Assembly: GCA_013350335.1 (NCBI GenBank)
Contig: CM023539.1
Coordinates: 12,524,302 to 12,588,301, forward strand
Length of the DNA stretch: 64,000 nt
Direction of reading: 5' to 3'
DNA from: Chimonanthus salicifolius
Taxonomy: Eukaryota; Streptophyta; Magnoliopsida; Laurales; Calycanthaceae
In this document: in pieces, positions 34,961-44,535 of the stretch
Numbering within the stretch: position 1 is the first letter of the stretch
Layout: each line of letters starts with the position of its first letter
Made by a program: the position numbers and the translations under genes
The notes under the pieces: model-generated
Told to the model about the DNA's origin: nothing
The model's database searches: none
Seen by the model: only the letters and a program-made list of their open reading frames with translations

Positions 34961-35333
34961 TAGGGGTTAAACTCAGGTCGGGTTTTAGCCCGAACCCGCA
35001 TGACCCGACCCTAAAACCGTGCGGGTTGGGTCATGAAAGTCGGGTCAGAGGTTTTGGTTGAGTTGAGAAGTCATAAACCAGCATTGAATTCAGGTCAGAC
35101 TGGGTTGAGAGATTTTTAAGTTAACTTGACCCGACCCTGTGTAGTCTAAAGTAGGTTTAAAATGCGGGTCGGATCGGATTTCGGGTTGAGTCGGGTTATA
35201 ATTCGGGTCGGGTCGGGTCAAGACGTCCGGGTCAAAAGTTCAGGTCGGGTCGGGTTAGGTTCCACATATTAGTAACTCGGGGTTGGGTTGGATTTGTTAA
35301 AACCTGACGCGCCCGACCTGAGTTTCACCCCTA
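34961..35333. mobile_element. hAT-type MITE 2
   Basis: A 373-bp element. The ends are TAGGGGTTAAACTCAGGTCG and, reverse-complemented, TAGGGGTGAAACTCAGGTCG: 19 of 20 positions agree. It is flanked by 8-bp repeats GCTTTGAC (34953-34960) and GCTTTGGC (35334-35341) with one mismatch. The body consists of CGGGTCGGGT-type repeats. This is the best preserved member of the group. Confidence 0.92.
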
Positions 35334-35756
35334 GCTTTGGCTAATGGTGGCATTTAGTTGAAAATTGCGAGAAAGAAAGACTTAATGGGAGTTTTAATCA
35401 AAATGTCCTTCAATCTTGTGTAATTTTCCTAGAGTTCATCTTTTTAAGTACCTCCTAAGTTATTGGTCTGGAACTTCTCTTCGTATGAGGTTTCTTGCTA
35501 GAGTATTTTCTCTTGGACAAGGTCCTTTAGGCATTTTAACTAATCATTTTTGGAATACCACCTTCGGTGAAGCAGTCGATTTTGGTTTTGTGAGAAGCTC
35601 CACCCTTGTCATGCTTTTTTTATTTAAAGTTTTCAAGTTCAAAATGCATAAAATTTAGCCAATATTTTCTTTAATAGAGAGATGAACTTTTTTTTATAAC
35701 ATGGGTATCCTAAGTCTAGATTGGAGGTGAGACTAATCTCACAAATACACAAAATC
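35334..35756. other. Stretch without recognised gene
   Basis: An 80-codon plus-strand frame at 35416-35658 is open but not recognised, with no supporting start or splice context. The last ten bases ACACAAAATC (35747-35756) are the target duplication of the split MITE. Confidence 0.4.
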
Positions 35757-37337
35757 AGGGGTGAAAAATTCGATGTCGACCTGATATTTTTTTCTCTAAT
35801 CTTGTTTTTTAAAAAACCGTATCAATATAGGCGATATATATCGGATATATATTAACAATATCAATCAATACGTATCATATCTGTAACGACCCTCCCTCTA
35901 ACCACCGTCGTCAGAGTAATATATTAGGAATATTTTAGTGGAGAGGGAGGCGAGCGTCACGACGAGAGTCAAGTCCGAGTCCGAGGACCCGGCACTTGAC
36001 TAGCCCAGCTAGGGTATGCATGTTAACATTTGCACACACCCTATTAATTCTGCAGAATTTTAAATATTTATAGCATCCATGAATAGGCCAATCACGTCTC
36101 ATAGCAAAATAAGGAATTCCCAAAATGATTATACATCAAGTCAAATACAAATAAACTTAAATACATGAATCCAAATCACAAATATACATTCCCCAAAAAG
36201 ATTACATTCTTACACAAAAGTACATAGATCTCATATTTCTCATAACATCAAAATAATTCCAAGTCCACAAGACTTTGTTCTCTAATCTCCATCTCATCCA
36301 TGCTAGGCCATCGCTTGGTCCGATATTATTTCCGTCTTCAAAATCTGTATATAAAACTAGGTGGGGGAAATTTATGGGCTTAGTCAACTTGCCCAATAGG
36401 AATTCCGATCACATAGTATGCCTACGGTGTGTCATATTTAGACACTACATATACTTGTACTTTTATCAAATCTCGATCATATCGTACTTCATATTATACG
36501 AAACCATACTTAATAATAAATCCATATATATTCACAAAACAATCTTATTTAAAATATACTTAGTACTCTTCTCAAACTATTTACTTATATTACAAATCTC
36601 AAATTTGACTCATTTTACAGATATCATAATTGAAAACATATGTACATACTTCTTTACAAGGTACTCATAACTTAATTCATCTCGTACTTTCATTCTTAAA
36701 GGTATAGTCAAAACAATACTTATAAGGAAATCATATTCACTTATCCTTTCAAAAATATTGCATGTCAACCATATATCATAATACACTTCTCAAGATGTAT
36801 TTCTAAATCAAGATAGAAAACTCAAGGCAAAACCTTAATCGTTTTATTATGAAAATGTCTTATTATAAACTCATTCTTGAAACCTTTCACAAAGCCATAC
36901 TCTTTTCATTACTCCAATACCATATTTAGTTCATATGAATGATTATTAATATGTAACATGTCATGCCATGGGTGCCATGATATATGCATACCCTATCATA
37001 CCCCATGCAAGGTACCTCGATATCTCATTTGAAACAATGAGGCATTTCACATACATCATTTCACATTTAACATTTTTCTGGAGGAGTCTTAATACACATT
37101 ATTACAACACCACCAGTTCCACCGGTGTAACATCATTTCTTTCAATCTATCACGCGAGCGTACAACATCAAAGTCTGCCCGAGTCAATTCAACACTTTAA
37201 TTCGTCAAATCATAATACAACTCCTAAAGTCCGTCCAGACATTCAGCACTTTGGTTCGTCCACTCAACCCCATAATTATAACCCGGACCCTAAGGTCCAT
37301 TTATTCTCATGTTATGTGTTTCTCATCCCATGCTTCA

Positions 37338-39112
37338 TGTAATACCCTGACCCAAATTAGGCGTAATTAGTTTAATAAATCCTTCTTAGACCTGTTAATC
37401 TCGAAGATTACAGTTAAGGATCTTTGAGAAAAGCCCAAATTCGGCCCGATCAGAGCTCGAACACTCAGTGATCCAGCCTGTCTAGTTGGAATTGCAAAAT
37501 GGTAATTTTCCACTTATTGATATTATTTTATTATTTAAGTCCTTATTTGATTATTGTTGGATGATATTATTTTTCTTAATCAAGGATTTCTATTTCTAAT
37601 TTCAGAATTATTTTATTCTTAGAAAATGATATTTAAAACCACCCGAAAAGACCTCGAGAAGGGGAAATAAAAATTTTTAAATGATTTAAGAAATGAGAAA
37701 TTTTTTAACAAGCATATTATTTTAGACCATTTTATTTCGGTTTAGTTTATCCTTTCAAAATCCAAAAATGAGGATTTTAATCCATTTTATTTAACACAAG
37801 TTAAATTAAGTAAATAGTGTCAAATTATGAATTTTGTTTAAATCTATGGTTTTTAGTGAATTTTAAATATCCAAAATTTTATGGTGATTAGATCTATCTT
37901 AATAAGTCAATCTGGTCATGCCTAGAAGACAATATGAGAATTGGTCTGAGCACTATTTATTATTATATTATGGATTATTTTAACTTAAAATGGTTAGAAA
38001 CTAAGTAGGAGACTCAGTTCCATGTACCCTGGAGATTCTTAGGAAAAACAGTATGGTTTTGAAATAGTACTTGTATGTATTTCTTTGAATGCTATGTATT
38101 TTAACCAATTATTGATCGCACACTTGTTTGCATGTTGAAAGAGACTTCGAGACCATACAATTTCGGTGAGGGGACTTAACTTTACAGTAGATGTAAATCA
38201 GGTTTAATGAGATAGATCTTGAGCAATGAGTGCTTTCAAGTTTCAAGAAATCCACCCATGTGCCTGATCATGATACACTGTTGTACGAAATTCTTATGAT
38301 GATTGTAAATGTTTATGATGTTGATCATATGTCATTAAATACTGCTTCAACGTGCCCTTGACTATTGAACCAATATCGGCCATGTGAGTGAGATGGTTTA
38401 CGTCTACTGGACCAGGGGTGTCGACAGTTGCTGATTTGGGGAGTGTCAGTATCGGCTATGTGAGGGCCGGAGATGTACTTATAAGGATGTATTTTGACCG
38501 TGTCGGGACTTAATACAATGGTCTCAGCGTAGTATCTAAGTGTTACGATGGATGACAGCAGTGATGGAATGATGTTGAGATTTATTGACAAGCATAAGAT
38601 ATCATATTGTAAATGGTAATTATTTAACTAACCTGATGTTTCATTAAACTGCATTATTATATTTCCTTCACTGGGTTAGTTAGCTCACACCACTCACATT
38701 TTAGGAGATGTGCCCGAGAAGGAGAATCCTCTGTATGAAGCTTAGGATGGATAAGCTGCTGCGTTGCCTTGGGATTCCTACTGAGGGGAATTCCGCTATC
38801 TTTGTCTTTTGGTTTCTTGAACCATATGTTTTTGTAAAGTACCGTGTGTGGTACTTAGTTTGTGTTGATGTGATGTATTAAATCTCTATGTGTTCCATAA
38901 CTACTTTGGTTGTGATTTAATAATAATTCATTTATAGAATTATGTATTTGTGATTAGGCATGTGGTATGTGTTTGAGTCCACTTATTGGGCTCATGTGTG
39001 GCTTTTGTTTGTGGGCCTAACCTTTGATCCAGCCCAATTAGAATCTTGAGTTTAGTTTCAAAAAAAAAAAAATCAGTGACAATCCGGGCCCACTTTGGGT
39101 CGAGGCGTTACA
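37338..39112 (+). repeat. 5' LTR of the gypsy element, with internal 1.4-kb deletion
   Basis: Begins TGTAATACCC and ends GGCGTTACA, 1775 bp. It matches the 3' LTR closely except that the equivalent of 45092-46510 is missing; the join is at 37892/37893. The lost part contains the TATA box and probable transcription start, so this LTR can no longer drive the element. Confidence 0.9.
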
Positions 39113-39115
39113 GCT

Positions 39116-39132
39116 TGGTATTAGAGCTTCGG
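39116..39132 (+). promoter_or_regulatory. Primer-binding site for initiator tRNA-Met
   Basis: TGGTATTAGAGCTTCGG lies three bases after the 5' LTR. It differs from the standard TGGTATCAGAGC start at one position. It would prime minus-strand DNA synthesis. Confidence 0.85.
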
Positions 39133-39309
39133 CTTAAACTTTAGGAGTGTGATGGGTTATAGCATAGTTGGAATTATTTTTTATTAGAACTACAGTTGTC
39201 ATTGACATTTTCTATTTTTGTGGCACAGATATGTCGAGCAACGTATAGTATACCGAGTTGTGGGACAGAAGGCCCCCTAACTGTCCTATAAATCTAGTTT
39301 CTTCTTCCG

Positions 39310-39757
39310 ATGATTCCAGCGTGCCGAACTTCATTGATAAGAGTTATACCCAGTGAGGACATCGAAGTAGAATCACTCGAAGATGTTGGTGTTGTTACTG
39401 CCTTTGTACCTGAGGGGAATGTAAGAGATGTCCCAATGTTAGAAGAATCCGTAGGGGAGATAAGCTCGGCCGAATACACTCCAGCTACCTCGATTTCGGA
39501 GGAGCTGACGGAGTATATATGCGAACTGTGCAATCAGGAGGGGCACAACTGTACTTTTTGCCCCTACCCTATTGATGTTGTTTGCCCTGTTTGTGGACTT
39601 CGCGGGCACTGGAAAGGAGAGGACTAACTGTCCTTATGTTGGGGGACAGAGAATAATACCATGTTTGACTTGTGGAGTATTGGGGTACATGTCAGCGACA
39701 TTCCCTAACAACTTCTTTTATTTTGGTGATGATGTAGGGTCTTCTACTGAATATTAG
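39310..39757 (+). CDS. Extra zinc-knuckle ORF upstream of gag (frameshifted)
   Basis: The frame 39310-39627 encodes 105 residues: an acidic N-terminal part, then CELCNQEGHNCTFC (residues 71-84), a perfect CX2CX4HX4C zinc knuckle, then CPVCGLRGH starting a second. A one-base shift near 39610 continues into 39572-39757, which supplies NCP and a third degenerate knuckle CLTCGVLGYMSATFP with Tyr and Phe in place of His and Cys. Gag has its own knuckles 1 kb downstream (near 40770-40860). An additional ORF between the primer-binding site and gag is uncommon in chromoviruses, though other plant gypsy groups (Ogre, Retand) carry extra ORFs. Role unknown; nucleic-acid binding is inferred from the knuckles. 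The copy is broken. Confidence 0.55.
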
Positions 39758-39971
39758 GCTGGAAGTAGTGGAAAAGTAGCGGGGAAAAATGGGAGATTTT
39801 GTAAGGGTTGAGAGTTATGTTTTGTTGTTTTTGAAGGGTTTTCTAACCTTACCAACCTTTATAATTGTAATGCAATTTTGAGATTTCTAATGAATTGTGC
39901 AACCTTATGTTTTGTCTTGATAACTTCTTCATCTTAAATAATTAAGTAATATTTATAAGTGTAAATAACAG

Positions 39972-40860
39972 ATGTCAGGACCTAACGGAAATGGAAACAA
40001 CTGTCGCGGGATATATCCAACGAAGCCATTCGCGCAGCAATGGAGGCGTTCCAGTAGATAGCTGAGAATATGCGACGCTCTCCCATCAGCACTCAAGAAG
40101 AGAGAGCCACCTCGACTCTGAAGGAGTTTAAGCGACTAAATCCGACGACCTTTTCGAGAACAGAGGATCCTAGCATAGCAAGGAACTGGCTTGCCCAAAT
40201 CAGCCGAATCTTGAATACCTTAGCCATTGCAGATGATCTAAGGTAACTTTGGCGACCTATCAGTTGGAAAGGAATGCCTATGAATGGTGGGAGACTAAAA
40301 GTTTGGTTTGTAACTACGAGCCTATGACGTGGGAGGAGTTTTCAGCCGCCTTCCTGGCCCATTACTTCCCAAAGACTGTCCAGGAAGCGAGGAAGAGAGA
40401 ATTCCTTAACATCCAGCAAGCTTCTGACACAGTGGCGCAGTATGCCATAAGGTTCATTGATCTAATGCAGTTTGTACCTTAGGATTGCGGCAAACGAGGA
40501 AGAGAAGATACAACACTTCTAGAATGGACTCCGACCTTTTCTACAGCGGCAAGTGGCCGGTTTAACTTACAACACCTTGGAGGAGATCATCGATGGGCTT
40601 CAAAGGTGGAGGCGGTGGATTCCACCAACTAGAGCACCGACTAACTTCCAAAAACATTCCTCCAACAAGAAGGCCAAATTCAACCAGAAAAGGTCATTCT
40701 TCAAAAAGAGCCAATCTAGTGCGGGACATTCTAGTCGTCCTGACACTCGACAATTCGTGTACTACACCTTGCAATCAGCGTGGGCATACTTCTAAATTCT
40801 GCCCAACAGGAGGGGAAAAGGCATGCTACCACTGGAAGTAGACTGGGCACCTGTTTAGGG
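39972..40860 (+). pseudogene. gag (capsid/nucleocapsid) of the gypsy element
   Basis: The start is near the ATG at 39972, but the sustained frame begins about 40012 with EAIRAAMEAFQ, and after an in-frame TAG reads FKRLNPTTFSRTEDPS and NWLAQISRILNTL. A frameshift near 40240 leads to YQLERNAYEWWETKSL, TWEEFSAAFLAHYFPKTVQE and QYAIRFIDLMQFVP, the typical retrotransposon gag domain. The nucleocapsid end shows two decayed CCHC knuckles: CNQRGHTSKFC, and CYHWK then a stop and TGHLFRD, where a cysteine has become tryptophan. Gag packages the element RNA into particles. Multiple stops make this copy non-functional. Confidence 0.88.
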
Positions 40861-41099
40861 ACTTGCCCCTATCTCGGCAGAGCCGCACCTTCGCAAAGCA
40901 CGGGGCCATCTTATTCTGTGGCACAACCATCCGTCGGCAGAAGGTTCTCAGCAAACCTATAGAGGCTCGGTGGCACCTAGGAATGGACCACCTCGGAACA
41001 GTCAGAGGAAGGGACAGGGACCTCCTCAGACCAACCAGGGGAGACTCTACACGCTTGGGACTCAGAAGGAGGAGCCGATGGAGAATATGGTGATGGAAG

Positions 41100-41400
41100 G
41101 TACCTTATTCTCTTCAGTCTTTTGGCACGAGTGCTTTTTGATACCGGTGCTTCGCATTCCTTTATTTCTAGAGCTTGTTGTGATAGATTGGACTTGCAAC
41201 CAGTAGAAGTAGCTAACTCGCTAATGGTAGTATCACCCTTGGGAAAGAGAGCTTTGGTAAACCAAAAGTGTGGATCGTACATTTTGAGAATTAAAGGTGT
41301 AGAGTTGTCTTATGATTTTCTGGTTTTAGAAATGACAGACTTTGACATCATCCTTAATATGGACTGGTTGTCACTTTTGAGGTTTTGATCGACTGTTCTT
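41100..41400 (+). pseudogene. Gypsy protease domain
   Basis: The frame 41122-41388 reads ARVLFDTGASHSFIS, the aspartic protease active site (DTGA). FLVLEMTDFDIILNMDWL follows, the usual C-terminal half (DVILGMDWL in relatives). It cleaves the polyprotein in active elements. A stop follows at 41386-41388. Confidence 0.9.
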
Positions 41401-41599
41401 AGACGAGAATTTTTGGGGTCTTCTCAACCAATGAAAGGTTTATGGAGTAGTTGGTACCCTATGAAAAGATGAGAATCACTTTCTCTGGCCTTAGGGCGTA
41501 TCCCGGTAGTGTGGTGGTAAATATGGGTTGGGAAGATGTAGGCGGTGTAGGGTCTGTTGCTCCTCAGGTGGTGTGTGAGTTTATGGATGTGTTTCCTGA

Positions 41600-42450
41600 C
41601 CAGTAAGCTGGGCTACCTCCACGCCGAGAGATAGAGTTTGTTGTAAACTTATAGCTAGGAATATCTCATATTTCCATAGCACCTTATCGAATGGCGCCAG
41701 CTGAAGAGAGAGAGCTAGCTACGTAGGTAGAAGAGCATCTTAGACTCGATTTTATCCGTCAAAGCAATTGGCCTTGGGGCGCACCTGCTCTCTTTGTTAA
41801 AAAGAAAGATGAATCGATGAGAATGTGTATAGATTACTGGCAACTCAACCAGGTGACTATTAATAATAAGTATCATTTTCCTCGAATAGACGACATTTTT
41901 GATCTTTTGAGAGGATCGAGATATTTTTCAAAAATCAATCTGAGGTCAGGTTACCATCAGTTGCGAATTCGAGAGGAAGACATTCATAAGACTGTTTTCC
42001 AGACGCAGTATGGTTTATATGAGTTTGTGGTGATGCCTTTCGGTTTGACCAACGCACCAGCCATGTTTATGGACTAGATGAATCGCGTTTTTCCGACTGT
42101 ACATAAGAGAGTTTGTGATAGTCTTCATAGACGATATCTTGATCTTTTCGTCATCAGAGGAAGAGCATGAGCGTCATCTGCGCATTGTTCTTCAGACTCT
42201 TCGAGATCATCAGCTATACGCTAAGCTGAGTAAGTGTGAGTTTTGGTTTACTCAAGTGCAGTTCCTTGGACACGTGGTATCTCCAGGAGGGATCTCAGTA
42301 GACCCAACAAAAGCGGAAACAGTGAAGACTTAGGGAAAGTCCCAAGAATGTGTTCGAGACTTCGAAGCTTTCTGGGATTAGCAGGATATTACCTGAAAGT
42401 TTATCCCACACTTCTCCAGATCGCAGTGCCAATGACTCGGTTGTAAAGAA
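41600..42450 (+). pseudogene. Gypsy reverse transcriptase domain
   Basis: In order: [70 protein letters not shown], then a stop (41817-42077 frame). After a frameshift come [11 protein letters not shown] and [15 protein letters not shown] (42115-42333). The FIDD box keeps both catalytic aspartates. The first catalytic aspartate (normally [13 protein letters not shown]) is asparagine here, which should abolish polymerase activity regardless of the frameshifts. Confidence 0.92.
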
Positions 42451-42900
42451 AGAATGTTAAGTTCGAGTGGAGCGAGCTTGTGAAAGAGCGTTCGAGGAGC
42501 TGAAAGAGAAGTTGACTACAGTCTCCGATTTTGATTATACCCGAATAAGGACGAGGTTATGATGTGTATTGCGATGCGTCCAAGTTTGGTTTGGGGTGTG
42601 TACTGATGCAAGAAAGGGAAGGTGGTAGCTTATGATTCTAGGTAGCTGAAGGGATATGAGCAGAACTACCCTACTCATGATTTGGAGTTGGCAGTCGTTG
42701 TCTTCTCGTTGAAGTTGTGGAGACATTACTTGTATGGTGAGAAATTCAATGTGTTTTCTAATCACCTACAGTCTCAAATATATCTTCACTCAGAAATACC
42801 TGAATATGGGGCAATGAAGATGGATGGAGTATCTGGGAGATTGCGACTTCAGTCTCTCCTATCACTCGAGGAAAAGCCAACAGTAGTGGACCGACACCTT
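42450..42900 (+). pseudogene. Gypsy RNase H domain, decayed
   Basis: NYPTHDLELAVVVFSLKLWR and HYLYGEKFNVFSNHLQS (42682-42906 frame and just upstream) match the C-terminal part of the gypsy RNase H. FSNH replaces the usual FTDHKSL, so the aspartate is lost. Stops and shifts occur upstream. Confidence 0.85.
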
Positions 42901-44294
42901 GAGTAGAAAATCACATAGCAACATGGTAAGGATGGCATCCTGGCAGTGGAAAATGTTACAAGTTCTATCCGAGTATGACCTGGAGCTGATCGAAAGAAAC
43001 GGGTCAACAAGAATCCACAGCTTGGTTCTGCAAGCCGAGGTAATCAGATTGGTGATGGAAAGACAACAGAACGATCCAGAAGCAAAGGAGTTGGCGACTC
43101 AGCTTTCAGGAGGAGAGAGCTTGGAAGATTGGAAGATCAAGGCTGACGGAGGTCTGACGTTCAAAAACAGACTTTTCGTACCAAAGTTGGATGAGTGCCG
43201 ACGAAAGGTGCTTGATCACTTTCATCGTTCTCACTTTGCAGTGCACCCTGGTGGTACAAAAATGTATCACGACTTGCGGCGACTGTTTTGGTGGAAAGGA
43301 ATGAAAGGAGAGGTAGCAGATTTTATATCAAAGTGTCTGACTTGTCAACAAGTTAAAGTAGAACATCAACGACCTGGTTGGAAGACGCAACCGCTTGAAG
43401 TGGCTGAATGGAAATGGGAGCACATTACCATGGACTTTGTGACTGGATTTCCGAAGTCTTCCAAGAAGAATGATGCTATTTGGGTAATAGTCGATCGATT
43501 GACGAAATTAGCTCATTTTCTGTCAGATGAAGAAGACTGATTCTTTGACTACTCTAAGTAATTTGTATATAAAGGAGATAGTCAGATTGCATAGAGTGCC
43601 AGTATCTATTGTGTCTAATCAAAGGTCCTAGATTTGTGTCAAGATTTTGGTAGGGCTTGGAAGAAGAACTGGAGACTAAGTTATGCTTCAGCACTGCTTT
43701 TCACCCTCAGACCGATGGTCAGTCAGAGAGAACCATTCAAACCTTGGAGAATATGCTAAGAGCTTGCATCATGAATATGCAGGGAAGTTGGGAAGATCAC
43801 TTTGCCTTTAATAGAATTTGTTTACAACAACAGCTATCACTCCAGTTTACAAATGGCACCTTACGAAGCTCTGTATGGTAGACCCTGTAGGACACCTCTT
43901 TGTTGGACAGAGGTGGGAGACAAAGCACTCTTGGGACCGGATCTAGTGCGTGAGACATCAGAACAAGTTGAAATAATAAGATAACGTCTCAAGACAGTCC
44001 AAAGCAGACAAAAGAGTTATGCTGACAAAAGGCGAAGACCTTTGGAGTTTGCAGTCAGCGACCTGAGTTTTCTTACGTGTGGTACAACGTCATGGAGTAC
44101 AAAGGTTTGGACGCAAGGGAAAACTATCACCTCGATATGTTGGATCTTTTGAAATCTTGAAGAGAATAGAGGAAGTGGCCTATCAGTTGGACCTTCCTCA
44201 AACTATGGAAAGAGTGCATAGTACATTTCACGTGTCTATGTTGAAGAAGTACGAGCCTGATCCGTCACATGTGATAAGCTTTGAAGACAATTGA
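42899..44294 (+). pseudogene. Gypsy integrase with decayed C-terminal region
   Basis: The frame 42899-43540 has the HHCC zinc domain (HRSHFAVHPGGTKMYHDLRR through KCLTCQQVK) and the start of the catalytic core (ITMDFVTGFP, VDRLTKLAHF). After a frameshift the second catalytic region reads IVSNQRS, where relatives have IVSDRD, so the second aspartate is changed. SERTIQTLENMLRACIM keeps the glutamate. The 44079-44294 frame gives [20 protein letters not shown] and [13 protein letters not shown], the usual integrase tail. A decayed chromodomain-like tail follows to about 44470. Confidence 0.9.
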
Positions 44295-44516
44295 AGTCTC
44301 AGAGGACCTAACTTTCAAAGAAGTGCCAGTAAAGATACAAGGACATCGGACTTAAGAGTTCAGAAGAAAGTCTATCCCTCTAATATGAGTGTTGTGGCAA
44401 CATTGCGACGTGCAGCATGAGAAGTGGGAATCGAAATCGACGATGCGGAAGCTATACCCTAGCTTGTTTTTAGGGCCAAAAAGGTATGAGTTTTATCTTA
44501 AATTTGGGACTGAAAT

Positions 44517-44535
44517 TTCTTTAAGGGGTGTAGCA
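44517..44535 (+). promoter_or_regulatory. Polypurine tract before the 3' LTR
   Basis: TTTAAGGGGTGTAGCA abuts the 3' LTR start. It is only partly purine but lies in the expected position for plus-strand priming. Confidence 0.6.

Noticed and set aside
36275..37342. Open frames of 131 and 124 codons
   Set aside because: AT-rich Ile/Tyr/His-heavy frames inside the solo LTR; no conserved motif.
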